From: Shimia thalassica
GTDB taxonomy: Bacteria > Pseudomonadota > Alphaproteobacteria > Rhodobacterales > Rhodobacteraceae
Length of the DNA: 64,000 bases
NCBI RefSeq assembly: GCF_001458215.1
Contig: NZ_CYTW01000001.1
Span: forward strand, 1,550,001-1,614,000
Direction: 5' to 3'
The notes beneath the pieces are model-generated. The model saw only the letters and a list, made by a program, of their open reading frames with translations, was not told the DNA's origin and searched no databases. Positions 51,715 to 61,464 of this stretch are shown piece after piece. Made by a program: the position numbers and the translations under genes. Position 1 is the stretch's first letter; each line of letters starts with the position of its first letter.

Positions 51715-52812
51715 ATGGGTCCTTTCCCGCATGATGCCCCCAGAGCCGAAATTTCCGACTTTAACCCTGCCGGTACGGACGGATTTGAATTCGTTGAATT
51801 CGCACATCCCGAGCCTCAGGAACTGCGGGACCTGTTCGAAAAGATGGGGTTTGCCCATGTCGCCAATCACAAGACCAAAGCGGTCGAACTGTGGCAGCAG
51901 GGCGATGTCACCTACATTCTGAACAACGAGCCAAACAGCTTTGCCCTGAGGTTTGTGGAAGAGCACGGCCCCTGTGCCCCGTCGATGGGCTGGCGTGTGG
52001 TGGATGCGCAAAAGGCGTATGACTATGCCATCTCGAAAGGTGCCGAGGCCTATGATGCAGAGGATAAAACTCTGGATTGGCCCGCGATCAAGGGCATCGG
52101 CGGATCGCTGTTGTATTTCACGGATCAGTATTTTGACACGTCGCCCTATAACGATGAATTCGATTGGGTGATCACATCCAAGCCCAAAGGGGACGGGTTT
52201 TACTATCTGGATCACCTGACGCACAACGTTTTCAAAGGAAACATGGACAAGTGGTTCAAGTTTTACGGCGATCTGTTCAACTTCCGCGAAATCCGCTTCT
52301 TCGACATCGAAGGCAAGTTCACCGGCCTTCTGAGCCGTGCGTTGACATCGCCTTGTGGCAAGATCCGCATTCCGATCAACGAGGACCGCGGCGAAACCGG
52401 CCAGATTGTGGCCTATCTGAAAAAGTACAATGGCGAAGGCATTCAGCACATCGCGGTGGGCTCTGACGATATCTATGCCTCAACAGATAAAATTGCGGAC
52501 AAAGGGCTCAAGTTCATGCCCGGTCCGAATGAAGCCTATTATGACTTGTCCTATGCACGTGTCGTTGATCATGACGAACCCAAAGATCGCATGATGAAAC
52601 ATGGTATCTTGATCGACGGCGAAGGTGTTGTGGATGGCGGCGAAACCAAAATCCTGCTGCAAATCTTCTCGAAAACAGTGATTGGCCCCATCTTCTTTGA
52701 GTTTATCCAGCGTAAAGGCGATGACGGGTTCGGCGAAGGTAACTTCAAGGCGCTGTTCGAATCCATTGAGCGTGAGCAGATCGAAAACGGAGAGTTGAGC
52801 GCCGCCGAATAA
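51715..52812 (+). CDS. hppD: 4-hydroxyphenylpyruvate dioxygenase
   Basis: A 365-residue iron enzyme converting 4-hydroxyphenylpyruvate to homogentisate. The Fe ligands are expected at H167 (YLDHLTHN), H245 (GIQHIAVG) and E329 (IFFEFIQRKGD), all present in the two vicinal-oxygen-chelate domains. A Shine-Dalgarno AAGGAGA precedes ATG 51715. The next tyrosine-pathway genes are not nearby, though the FAH-family gene at 39975 could serve a similar chemistry. Likely under control of the divergent AsnC-like protein. Confidence 0.95.
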   Translation: MGPFPHDAPRAEISDFNPAGTDGFEFVEFAHPEPQELRDLFEKMGFAHVANHKTKAVELWQQGDVTYILNNEPNSFALRFVEEHGPCAPSMGWRVVDAQKAYDYAISKGAEAYDAEDKTLDWPAIKGIGGSLLYFTDQYFDTSPYNDEFDWVITSKPKGDGFYYLDHLTHNVFKGNMDKWFKFYGDLFNFREIRFFDIEGKFTGLLSRALTSPCGKIRIPINEDRGETGQIVAYLKKYNGEGIQHIAVGSDDIYASTDKIADKGLKFMPGPNEAYYDLSYARVVDHDEPKDRMMKHGILIDGEGVVDGGETKILLQIFSKTVIGPIFFEFIQRKGDDGFGEGNFKALFESIEREQIENGELSAAE

Positions 52813-52891
52813 GGCGCACAAACCTACAGGGGAGGAGGCGCTGTCTGGCAGAAGACCGGGCGGCGCCCATCTGTTTTTGGGGCATTTCCCG

Positions 52892-53743
52892 TTAGTCGGG
52901 AACATACAATCCGGGCACCAAAGCCTCGGCCAGTTCCTTGAGGTCTTCAGCCTTGGCGCCGGGGGGCTGGGCAGGTCCGTAATAGACATCATACTTGCCA
53001 CCCAGCTTTGCAAAAAGCTCGGACGCATAGCGCAAAGACCCGACTTTGGCTGCAAGGTCTTCGTTTCCACCACTGAAAAAACGGGCGAGCTTGCGTGTGC
53101 GGAAATAATGCCGCGAATTTCGCATGTCGGCTGATGCTGGCACGACAGGCGCGCCGCTGGCTTGGGATGTGCGGGTTGTGCCTTGTCGCCAAGGGGGTTC
53201 CACCAGCAATCCGTTTTCCATGTGTGGTACCCGACCAGAGCCAAAAATCAAAACCGCGCCACCTTCGGCCAGATGCGCCAAAATTCCCAACTGGGTGGCT
53301 CGTGCGCTAAGGGCGCGGTGATGTTTGTCCAGATCAACGGCGATGATTGCATCTGCCCCAAGGAACCTTTCAGCTTCGCGATTGGCAACAACCTTGAGAT
53401 CCGGGCGATGTTGCAGCAACGGACCGGCATGGGCGATGAAATCAAAGGTGCCGATGGGGTGGGTCGCGGCAATAATCACGGGCCCCGTAGCAGGAATATT
53501 GTCGATTCCGTGCGCCGTGATCTGGGTGCCGCCATTTTGCGCCAGCAAGGTCTTGACCAGATCGCCACCCTTTTTGCTGTTGAGTTTAACCAGCATGGCC
53601 TCGGTCTCGCGCAAGGCAAAAAAGGACTGGTCCGTGAACACGCGGTTCAGCGTGTCAAATCCGTACATGGCATATTTGATGAGTTTGAGCTTGAGATGTG
53701 CGGAGTCATCAAGGCTGAGACGTGCGCGAAGTATCTCGTCCAT
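52892..53743 (-). CDS. Lysophospholipid acyltransferase-like protein
   Basis: A 283-residue protein resembling acyltransferases of the PlsC/hemolysin group. The motif THPIGTFDFIAH is the H..D catalytic block (H-P-I-G-T-F-D), followed by ALSARATQLGILAHLAEGGAVLIFGSGRVPHM, typical of the acceptor motif. No clear TM anchor is visible. ATG 53743 follows GCGAG; the upstream TTG at 53785 is less likely. It may acylate lysolipid or ornithine-lipid substrates; unproven. Confidence 0.72.
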   Translation of the reverse strand: MDEILRARLSLDDSAHLKLKLIKYAMYGFDTLNRVFTDQSFFALRETEAMLVKLNSKKGGDLVKTLLAQNGGTQITAHGIDNIPATGPVIIAATHPIGTFDFIAHAGPLLQHRPDLKVVANREAERFLGADAIIAVDLDKHHRALSARATQLGILAHLAEGGAVLIFGSGRVPHMENGLLVEPPWRQGTTRTSQASGAPVVPASADMRNSRHYFRTRKLARFFSGGNEDLAAKVGSLRYASELFAKLGGKYDVYYGPAQPPGAKAEDLKELAEALVPGLYVPD

Positions 53744-53913
53744 CTCGCTGTTTTTATTCTTCTTTGCCAATCGGCGACACCTCAATTACGGGCAATCCCC
53801 AACCCCTATCACAGGTTGGTTCGTTCACGCAGATAAAAATATGTGGTGGTTTTGTACATTATCATTGATCGCAAAAGACGCCTGCCGGATCATGTCGCCC
53901 ACGGGAGAGCGCC

Positions 53914-55521
53914 ATGACACGAAAACCGAATGTCGTCCTGATACTGGCCGATGACCTTGGATTTGCCGATCTCGGGTGTACGGGATCAGAAATACAAACC
54001 CCCAACATTGATCAGCTGGCACGCGACGGTGTGCTTTTGACCTCGATGTACAATTGTGCACGGTGCTGTCCAACGCGGGCCTCTTTGTTGACGGGTCTTT
54101 ATCCGCACAGTGCAGGGGTCGGGCATATGGGCGCCAATCTGGGAACGCCTGCCTATCAGGGCTTTTTGCGCAATGACAGCGCTACGATTGCCGAGCATCT
54201 GCGCCCTGCCGGGTATCGCACGTTGATGAGTGGTAAATGGCATGTCGCGGGGGATTTCATGGCCCGTGAAGTGGACAGCTGGCGGGTGGGGGATGTGGAT
54301 CATCCGACACCGCGCCAGAGAGGTTTTGATCGCTTTTATGGGATTGTTGACGGCGTCACCCATTTCTTTAGCCCGCATTACATGCTGGAAGATGACAGCC
54401 GGGTTGATGTGTTTCCGGACGACTTCTATTTCACGGACGCGATCACGGACAAAGCCGTTGGCATGATCGAAGACAGTGTCGCGGACGAGATGCCGTTTTT
54501 CCTGTATCTTGCGCATACCGCGCCTCACTGGCCGCTTCATGCCCATCCTGAAGACATTGCGAAGTACGACGGGGTTTACGCCAAAGGGTGGGACGCCACG
54601 CGCACGGCCCGACATGAAACCATGAACGCCATGGGGCTGTTTCAGGAAAACTGGGAGATTTCTCCGCGAGATGATCAGGTGCATCCATGGGAGGCAGAAA
54701 AGAATACGGATTGGGAAGCCCGGAAAATGGCGACCTACGCAGCCATGGTGGACCGGATGGATCAATCGATTGGCACGTTGATTTCCGCTCTTAAGAGGCT
54801 GGACCAGTTCGATAATACGCTGCTCCTGTTTCTGTCGGACAACGGGGGCTGTGCCGAGTTCATGGCCGAAGACGGATGGGCCAAGTTCTTTCCGGACACC
54901 ACACATGACGGGCGCCAGATAGAAATGGGCAACCGTCCTGATGTGATGCCGGGCAGCGCATTGACCTATCAAAGTTACGATAAACCATGGGCCAACGTGT
55001 CAAACGCCCCGTTCCGGTTGTTCAAACACTATGTCCACGAAGGCGGTATATCGACCCCGCTGGTGGCACACTGGCCCAAAGGCATAGCGCCGTCTGCCAC
55101 TCGCCATACATCCTGCCATGTCGTGGACATCTTGCCGACAATCCTCGAGGTGACGGGTGCGACCTATCAATCAGAGGTGGGTGGGCATGGCATTCAACAC
55201 TGCGAAGGAGAGAGCTTTCTCGGCTTGTTACAAAGCGGCGTTTGGGAGCGCGAGCAGCCGATCTTTTTTGAACATGAGGGCAACAGTGCCGTGCGCTATG
55301 GGCGGTACAAGTTGGTGCGCCAGCACGGGGCAGATTGGGAGCTTTATGACATGGAACGGGATCGTACCGAGCTGACCGATCTTGCGGGGCGTGGTGGTGC
55401 GGTCGAAGAGGCCCTGTTGAAACGTTATCAGGATTGGACGCAGAAAACGGGTGTTGAAGATTGGGAACGCCAGTTGCCGAAACTGTTAGAAGCGTGGGGC
55501 CTGACCAGTGTGGATGGATAG
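53914..55521 (+). CDS. Arylsulfatase (formylglycine-dependent)
   Basis: A 535-residue sulfatase. The modification motif is C-C-P-T-R-A-S-L-L-T-G with the formylglycine Cys at C51; the metal site is LILADDLGFADLG near the start, and LSDNGGCAEF is the second metal motif. There is no signal peptide, so it is cytosolic or secreted by an unusual route. A Cys-type sulfatase needs a formylglycine-generating enzyme or radical-SAM maturase; none is in this window. Substrate may be an aryl or carbohydrate sulfate. Confidence 0.9.
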   Translation: MTRKPNVVLILADDLGFADLGCTGSEIQTPNIDQLARDGVLLTSMYNCARCCPTRASLLTGLYPHSAGVGHMGANLGTPAYQGFLRNDSATIAEHLRPAGYRTLMSGKWHVAGDFMAREVDSWRVGDVDHPTPRQRGFDRFYGIVDGVTHFFSPHYMLEDDSRVDVFPDDFYFTDAITDKAVGMIEDSVADEMPFFLYLAHTAPHWPLHAHPEDIAKYDGVYAKGWDATRTARHETMNAMGLFQENWEISPRDDQVHPWEAEKNTDWEARKMATYAAMVDRMDQSIGTLISALKRLDQFDNTLLLFLSDNGGCAEFMAEDGWAKFFPDTTHDGRQIEMGNRPDVMPGSALTYQSYDKPWANVSNAPFRLFKHYVHEGGISTPLVAHWPKGIAPSATRHTSCHVVDILPTILEVTGATYQSEVGGHGIQHCEGESFLGLLQSGVWEREQPIFFEHEGNSAVRYGRYKLVRQHGADWELYDMERDRTELTDLAGRGGAVEEALLKRYQDWTQKTGVEDWERQLPKLLEAWGLTSVDG

Positions 55522-55577
55522 GGGCTTTGCCCCTCTGGGCGCCAATGGCGCCCATTCACCCCAGGATATTTTTTGCC
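55520..55577 (+). terminator. Double hairpin terminator after the sulfatase
   Basis: AGGGGC-TTT-GCCCCT (55520-55534) and TGGGCGCC-AAT-GGCGCCCA (55536-55554) are followed by CCCCAGGATATTTTTT. The tail motif resembles the 3'-end sequence seen after many Rhodobacterales genes. Confidence 0.8.
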
Positions 55578-55601
55578 AGAAGAAGGGATTGGCTCTTGGG
55601 A

Positions 55602-57977
55602 TTATCCTTTGGGGAGTTTCAGAACCACGTTCTTGCCTGATTTGACATAGCGCAGTTCCGTTTCGCCAATGGCGGAGACCTTGCCGCCGTCAATGCGATC
55701 GCCAACTTTGACCTTTTTGTAGCGACCCGTGGAAAGACGGACGAGGGCGCGTCGGCTTGAAGACGTGCCGTAGACCCCGATCAGGTTTACTTTGCTCAGG
55801 TTGATGGCGTTTTTAATGGTTGCTTGACGGGCGACGGACGCTTTGGAGGGGATGGAAGGTTTGACCGTGGCCGAAACGGGAGACGCCACAACGGGGGCAG
55901 CTGCGGTCGCGCGGCTGGCCAGTTGTGCGATATTGGCGGGGCGCAGGCGCGGTTTAAGCGAGGTTTTCACAGCCAGTTTGGTGGGTGTGAGGTCCAGTTC
56001 TTCTTCGACCTTGAGAGAGGCCGGGCGTGCCTTGGGGCGTTTGTTGCCGAGTTCCGCAAGGGACAGGCCACCGTTCGCGACCCGCTCGCTGTTTTCGACA
56101 AGGTTGCCGGGGCGTGCTCGTGGCCGTTTGGCCGCCAGACGTTGGTTTTCCTGTGACAGGATGGCCTCTGCAAGGGCAGATCTGTCGGGGAAGCTTTGAG
56201 GCAGGACCGAGGGACGTCCGAGATACACAACAACGCCGTCCGGGGACAAGGCGCCTTCTGTGGTGGCAACAACGAGGCCACGGTCGTCGAGGTCAAACAA
56301 CGTGCCTGCGGCAGGGGCAGACAATTGAGGGGACAGGGCCGCGTCGTGCACAAATTGTGAAGTGGCGGGCAGGGCCACAGCATCCAGACCGGAGATATCC
56401 GCATCAATCGACGCCACATAAAGATCATCGGTGGTATCGATCGCCGGGGTGGCGGATTGCAGTGGTGCACGTTCCCAAATGCCGGTGACGGCATAGCGCG
56501 CCTTGGCGTCTTGCTCGGACAGCTCTTTGGGTTGCACGGGCGGGGCAACCTCGGTTGGGGTGGTGGTTTCCGTTTCCAGAGCTTCAGGGCGCACATGGAC
56601 GGTTTCAACAGGTTGTTTTTCCGCATGTCCTTCCGGGATCGTTACGATATCAGACAGGGGAATAGACGCGATCTTTTCGGTTGGCTCTGCTTGATCCTCG
56701 GGAAAGGGGGACGGCGCAACAATCACGATACGCTCTTCTTGTTCGTCTGCGCCTTTGAACAGGCCGGACACGCCCTCTTCGAGGAAAATCGAAGCCCAGG
56801 CTGCCACTGCTGCGAGAGCCACCAACAGGATCGCGGTCAGGATAAGACCAAGAAAACGCGGCTTTCCGGAGGTATTGGCCTCGCGCGCGGTAAGGGAAGC
56901 TGCTTTGGGTTTTGGGGCCGGTTTGTCTTTTGGCGGGGCGGTGTTTTTTGCTGCCTTCGATGGGGAGGACGATGCGACGTCATCCGCTTTTCTGCGGCTG
57001 AAGAAGGACGATCCGCTGTCTGATCCTTCGGCGCCGTCTTGGTCACTGGCCGGATCGTCATCGGTGATTTTGAAACCGGCCACCAGTTTGGCAGGATCAA
57101 AGCGTGGTTCGGTGTTTTCTGTGAAACTGCTTGCACCTCCAGCGGAGGGCAGGCTCGGGGTGTTGACCCCGAGAGTTTGCGCCGCTCCGAGAGAGGGGGC
57201 AGACTCGGAAGGTTCCGGCGCGCCGCGTTGTGCGCGTATGCTGCTGAAGGCGGCGGGCGGCGGGGTGTCTTCTGCTTCCTCGACTTTGGCGGCAGGCGCG
57301 GCGGGGGCGACCACAGGGTCGGCATCCGGTGCGTCGTCAGGTTTGGCAGGGCCTGGCGCGTCCTCGGCGGGCGCTGGTGTCTCGGGGGCTGGCGTGTCCG
57401 GCGCGGCAGGTGTCGGGGTCGGCAAGGGGCCGGAACCAACAATCTGGATCGGCTGGGCATCGGGATCAAGGGATGCCCCTTGCAACAGATCAGTGCTGGC
57501 CGTGCTCCGACCCAAAAAGGGTTCCGTCTTGAAGCCGGTCTCGGCGTCCGGAATTGCAACAAAACTAACAGGGTTGAAAGCGTGCTCGTTCGCAAAGCTT
57601 TCGGCCTCATCCATCGTTTCGCGCGCCACGGCGGCCACGAGGGTTTTTCGGCCATCTTTTTCAATGACAAAAGACAGGTCGTTGGCCGAGTAGGGCGTGC
57701 TGTCTTCCAGCGCCTCTACAGCTGCCGCCATGCGTTTGGTTTCGCTTTGCCGTCCAGTATCCAGAGACAGGAATTTGATCTGGTCGTTGGGCAACACCAG
57801 TTTGGTGCGGAACTCGGGACCATCCAGAGCGATCGCCATTTCGCGCAGATCGGCCAGTTCTGACGCAAGATCGTCAGCATCAAGGGCAACTTCGCCAAGA
57901 AGGTGCCAGCCGCCTTCAACGCGGCGCAGCAAGCTGATCCCTTCAAATGACAACGATAACGCGAAATTTGGTTTCAT
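55602..57977 (-). CDS. Large single-span envelope protein with PilM/GspL-like N-terminus and PilP/GspC-like C-terminus
   Basis: A 791-residue protein. The first 140 or so residues (ALSLSFEGISLLRRVEGG, KLVLPNDQIKFLSLDTG, TPYSANDLSFVIEKDG) resemble the cytoplasmic actin-like domain of PilM/GspL. A long Pro/Ala/Asp-rich low-complexity stretch leads to one TM helix (GLILTAILLVALAAVAAWAS, about 374-396). The periplasmic part has three P-[RK]-x-R-P repeats (about residues 616, 649, 676) and ends in a compact beta-domain (VNLIGVYGTSSSRRALVRL, GDRIDGGKVSAIGETELRYV) like GspC/PilP. It seems to connect cytoplasm and periplasm in one chain. Role unproven; no pilus or secretion genes adjoin. Confidence 0.7.
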   Translation of the reverse strand: MKPNFALSLSFEGISLLRRVEGGWHLLGEVALDADDLASELADLREMAIALDGPEFRTKLVLPNDQIKFLSLDTGRQSETKRMAAAVEALEDSTPYSANDLSFVIEKDGRKTLVAAVARETMDEAESFANEHAFNPVSFVAIPDAETGFKTEPFLGRSTASTDLLQGASLDPDAQPIQIVGSGPLPTPTPAAPDTPAPETPAPAEDAPGPAKPDDAPDADPVVAPAAPAAKVEEAEDTPPPAAFSSIRAQRGAPEPSESAPSLGAAQTLGVNTPSLPSAGGASSFTENTEPRFDPAKLVAGFKITDDDPASDQDGAEGSDSGSSFFSRRKADDVASSSPSKAAKNTAPPKDKPAPKPKAASLTAREANTSGKPRFLGLILTAILLVALAAVAAWASIFLEEGVSGLFKGADEQEERIVIVAPSPFPEDQAEPTEKIASIPLSDIVTIPEGHAEKQPVETVHVRPEALETETTTPTEVAPPVQPKELSEQDAKARYAVTGIWERAPLQSATPAIDTTDDLYVASIDADISGLDAVALPATSQFVHDAALSPQLSAPAAGTLFDLDDRGLVVATTEGALSPDGVVVYLGRPSVLPQSFPDRSALAEAILSQENQRLAAKRPRARPGNLVENSERVANGGLSLAELGNKRPKARPASLKVEEELDLTPTKLAVKTSLKPRLRPANIAQLASRATAAAPVVASPVSATVKPSIPSKASVARQATIKNAINLSKVNLIGVYGTSSSRRALVRLSTGRYKKVKVGDRIDGGKVSAIGETELRYVKSGKNVVLKLPKG

Positions 57978-58140
57978 GTTGGGGCTTTAGCACTCGATAA
58001 CATAGGAAAGAAGTATTTCATTCGTTGGGGAAGTTTAAGGCAGCTTATTGCCGAAAGAAAGGAAAACAGAACAGTCAACGCGCTTTGTCGCGATGACTTG
58101 GTTAGAGTACGGTGAAAACAGGTGTAATAAGGAGTGCAAC

Positions 58141-58824
58141 ATGCGAATTTTATTTGGTTTTTTGGTTATTGTTGGGATGTGCGGCGTTGCTGTGGCCGAA
58201 CCCGGACGGATTGTTGTGTCGGGGCATGGGGCGGTGGAGGTTACGCCGGATATGGCCGTTCTGACTCTTGGTGTCAGCCATGAAGCCAAAGATGCGGGCG
58301 AAGCCGTCTCGGAAACCTCGGCCAAAGCAGGCGAAATTCTGAGCCGTCTTGATGCCTTGGGAATTGAAAAACGGGATGTACAGACCAGCAATCTGTCCCT
58401 GCATCCGGTCCAAAAACGCTATGATTCCGGCAACGACGCAAAAATCGATGCATTTCGCGCGACCAACACCGTGACCGTGCGGGTGCGGGACGTATCAAAG
58501 CTGGGAACGGTTCTGGCACGGGTTGTTCAGGACGGCGCCAATCAGTTTAACGGTCTGCACTTTGCGTTGCAGTCGCGGCGCCCATACGAGGATGATGCCC
58601 GTCGTGCGGCGGTTGCGGATGCCCGCGCCAAGGCCGAGCTTTATGCCACCGCGGCTGGTGTAACATTGGGTGACGTATTGGAAATCTCGGAAGGGGGCGG
58701 GCAGGGGCCGCGACCGATGCCGATGATGCGAGAGGCCATGATGGCGGATGCGTCTGTGCCAGTGGCGGCGGGAGAGCTGACCGTTCGCGCGCAGGTGACA
58801 ATGGTGTTTACAGTGTCGCAATAA
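58141..58824 (+). CDS. SIMPL domain (DUF541) periplasmic protein
   Basis: A 227-residue protein with a signal peptide (MRILFGFLVIVGMCGVAVA) and a SIMPL domain: GRIVVSGHGAVEVTPDMAVLTLGV, KRDVQTSNLSLHP, RATNTVTVRVRDVSKLG, and DDARRAAVADARAKAELYATAAGV. Members have been linked to oxidative-stress tolerance and membrane repair in other bacteria, without a known reaction. AAGGAG precedes ATG 58141. Divergent from the envelope fusion protein. Confidence 0.9.
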   Translation: MRILFGFLVIVGMCGVAVAEPGRIVVSGHGAVEVTPDMAVLTLGVSHEAKDAGEAVSETSAKAGEILSRLDALGIEKRDVQTSNLSLHPVQKRYDSGNDAKIDAFRATNTVTVRVRDVSKLGTVLARVVQDGANQFNGLHFALQSRRPYEDDARRAAVADARAKAELYATAAGVTLGDVLEISEGGGQGPRPMPMMREAMMADASVPVAAGELTVRAQVTMVFTVSQ

Positions 58825-58854
58825 CGCAAACTTGCAACAGAACATGTGATCGAG

Positions 58855-58883
58855 AAAGGCCGCGCCCATGGGACGCGGCCTTT
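58855..58883. terminator. Hairpin between convergent SIMPL and metY genes
   Basis: AAAGGCCGCG pairs with CGCGGCCTTT over 10 bp around CCCATGGGA. Short A- and T-runs at both ends suit a bidirectional terminator. Confidence 0.75.
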
Positions 58884-58889
58884 GACTGT

Positions 58890-60182
58890 TTAGCTGTGCG
58901 CGGCTTTGAGCGCCTGATCGAGGTCTGCAATCAGATCTTCTGCATTCTCGGTACCAATCGAGATACGCACCACATTTGGTCCCGCGCCGGCCGCTTCCTG
59001 TTGCTCGGGCGAAAGCTGGCGGTGCGTGGTCGAGGCCGAGTGGATCACAAGGCTGCGCGTATCGCCAAGGTTTGCTACGTGGCTAAAGATTTCAAGGCTG
59101 TCGACGAATTTGACACAAGCGTCATATCCACCTTTGAGCGCGACGGTGAACAGACCGCCTGCGCCTTTGGGGCACACGGTTGCAACGCGCGATTTGTAAG
59201 GTGACGAGTCGAGACCGGCGTAGGTCACATAGTCGACATTGTCATGCCCTTCGAGCCAGGCAGAAATGGTTTCGGCGTTCTGAACATGACGTTCCATCCG
59301 CAACGAAAGTGTCTCGATCCCCATCAGCGTGTAATGCGCCGCCTGCGGGTTCATTGTCATGCCCAGATCACGCAGACCAATGGCAATGCCGTGGAACGTA
59401 AAGGCCAGCGGGCCAAAAGTTTCGGCAAAGGTCAGACCGTGATAGGCAGGCTCGGGCTGGGACAGGGACGGGAACTTGTCATTTGCGGTCCAGTCGAATT
59501 TGCCCGAGTCCACAACACAGCCACCGGTTACGGTGCCGTTGCCTGTCAGGTATTTTGTGGTCGAATGCACAACCAGTGTCGCGCCGAGTGCAATCGGGTT
59601 ACACAGATATGGCGTGGCCGAGGTGTTATCCACGATCAGCGGAATGCCGGCTTTGTCTGAAATTGCCGCAATCGCGGGAATGTCGGTGATGTATCCGCCG
59701 GGGTTGGCAATGGATTCACAGAACACGGCGCGCGTGTTTTCGTCGATGGCTTCGGCCACGGCGGCCTCGTCATCAAAGTCCACAAACTTGGCCGACCAGC
59801 CAAAGCGTTTGATGGTTTGGCTGAATTGCGTGATGGTACCGCCATAAAGACGGGTCGAGGCCACAACGTTTGTCCCTGGTCCCATCAAGGGGAACAGCGC
59901 CATGATCTGGGCCGCATGACCCGAAGAACAGCAGACCGCGCCCGCGCCGCCTTCCAGTGTCGCGATGCGTTCTTGCAGAACGGCGACGGTTGGGTTTGTC
60001 AGGCGCGAATAGATATAGCCCACTTCTTGCAGGTTAAACAAAGCTGCCGCGTGTTCGGCATCGCGGAACACATAAGCGGTTGTTTGATAGATAGGTGTCT
60101 GGCGTGCGCCAGTGGCCGGATCAGGGCGCGCACCGGCGTGAATTTGCAATGTGTCAAAACCGTAGGTTGGGCCTTCGGACAT
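58890..60182 (-). CDS. metY: O-acetylhomoserine sulfhydrylase/aminocarboxypropyltransferase
   Basis: A 430-residue PLP enzyme of the Cys/Met metabolism family. The Schiff-base lysine is K210 in STTKYLTGNG; QTPIYQTTAYVFRDAEHAAALF, RLTNPTVAVLQERIA, GAGAVCCSSGHAAQ and FNIGxE-like GSIxTENAED-type C-terminal sections (here VRISIGTENAEDLIADLDQAL) are typical. It forms homocysteine from O-acetylhomoserine and sulfide. The length fits MetY rather than shorter MetB/MetC. Monocistronic. Confidence 0.93.
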   Translation of the reverse strand: MSEGPTYGFDTLQIHAGARPDPATGARQTPIYQTTAYVFRDAEHAAALFNLQEVGYIYSRLTNPTVAVLQERIATLEGGAGAVCCSSGHAAQIMALFPLMGPGTNVVASTRLYGGTITQFSQTIKRFGWSAKFVDFDDEAAVAEAIDENTRAVFCESIANPGGYITDIPAIAAISDKAGIPLIVDNTSATPYLCNPIALGATLVVHSTTKYLTGNGTVTGGCVVDSGKFDWTANDKFPSLSQPEPAYHGLTFAETFGPLAFTFHGIAIGLRDLGMTMNPQAAHYTLMGIETLSLRMERHVQNAETISAWLEGHDNVDYVTYAGLDSSPYKSRVATVCPKGAGGLFTVALKGGYDACVKFVDSLEIFSHVANLGDTRSLVIHSASTTHRQLSPEQQEAAGAGPNVVRISIGTENAEDLIADLDQALKAAHS

Positions 60183-60388
60183 GAGTATTCCTCCCGTTAA
60201 AAACTGTTGTGAAATGTTTAGGGGCTGTTTGGGCGGCGTGCAACGCGTATGGTTCCGAAAGAACTCTGTTCCTGTTTGAAGGCTCTTTCAGGGAAATCTC
60301 CCTGCCGTGGCGGACGAGGGTGGACCTTGTCCATGTTTCGGCGCAACGATCCTGCGCCGAAACCCTTTGCTTTGGTGAACCTGCCGGA

Positions 60389-61441
60389 TTACTCGGCTGT
60401 CAGGCGCAGTTTGGCCAGATCAGCCCCCACAACGACGTTGCCCTCAAATCCACCTTCGCGGGCAGAGCCGACATAATCGTCTGCGGTCAGTGGCGCGGGT
60501 AGAGGGTAGGGGCCCTGACGCGGTGCGCCCAATGGCGGAATAAGGTGGGTATACATCAGGTTGTCGATACCTGCACGTGCGGCCAGTGATCCCAGATCTG
60601 TCGCGGTAGACTGGCGATAATAGATAGGTGGCGGAAAACCGGTTGTGCCCAGTGGCCCCATGACAGGGTGAATGACGGAATGCACAAGGATATCGGCATC
60701 TTTAGCCAACAGTTCCACCTGTGACGAGGTTGACGTGTCGCGCGGCGGTGCGGCGGCATCGTTGCCGGCATCCCCACCAATCACCACACTTCCCGCAGGC
60801 GTATCCACCCGGTACGAAGCATGCCCTGCGACGTGTCGGCTGGAAATCGCGGAAACGGTCACGTCACCCTTTTCCCACACGACGGCAGGGGCCTGAGAGG
60901 GGCCAAAGGTTGACACGTTCAACAGGTCAGCAGGGCCTCCGGGCAAACGTTTGGGGTTTTCGGCAAGACGTTGTGCCATTTCACCAGAGTGGATCAGGGC
61001 ATCGCCGATATGCGCCGCAAACTTTTCACAACTCATGGTGTGTCCGGCCCCTGATTTGGCATCCTGATGACAGACAACATCGACCTTTGGACCGCCCGAG
61101 TTGAAATGCCAGCGCAACTGCATCAGATCTGCCAGACCTTCTGAGTGGTCAGAGTGGATGTGGGTGAAAAACACCGCCGTGACCTTGCCGGCAGGTACGC
61201 CGATTTTGGAAAGCTGCTGTGTGGTGCCGCGCCCCGTATCAAACTGTAACAGGACATCGCGGCATTTGTTTTCTTGGGTTCCATAGGTGACCAAGGTGCC
61301 TGATCCAGCTTGGCCTTGGAACACTGGCGGCCCGCCTTGGGTGCCGGTCAACGTGACCTCAAGGCATGACTCTGCGGATGCCACTGTACCCAGCCCCATA
61401 AGTGCGGTGGTTGCGGCGATAATCGTAAATTTCGGCAACAT
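60389..61441 (-). CDS. Secreted metallo-beta-lactamase-fold hydrolase
   Basis: A 350-residue protein with a signal peptide (MLPKFTIIAATTALMGLGTVASA). The metal motif is H94-I-H96-S-D98-H99 (FFTHIHSDHSEGL), and further His/Asp residues lie in SSRHVAGHASY and VVIGGDAGND. It is expected in the periplasm, where members hydrolyse esters, lactones or sulfur compounds; the substrate is not evident. An inverted repeat overlaps its promoter region (61465-61481). Start ATG 61441 follows GGGGGAG. Confidence 0.85.
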   Translation of the reverse strand: MLPKFTIIAATTALMGLGTVASAESCLEVTLTGTQGGPPVFQGQAGSGTLVTYGTQENKCRDVLLQFDTGRGTTQQLSKIGVPAGKVTAVFFTHIHSDHSEGLADLMQLRWHFNSGGPKVDVVCHQDAKSGAGHTMSCEKFAAHIGDALIHSGEMAQRLAENPKRLPGGPADLLNVSTFGPSQAPAVVWEKGDVTVSAISSRHVAGHASYRVDTPAGSVVIGGDAGNDAAAPPRDTSTSSQVELLAKDADILVHSVIHPVMGPLGTTGFPPPIYYRQSTATDLGSLAARAGIDNLMYTHLIPPLGAPRQGPYPLPAPLTADDYVGSAREGGFEGNVVVGADLAKLRLTAE

Positions 61442-61464
61442 GATTTATTCTCCCCCTTTTTATA

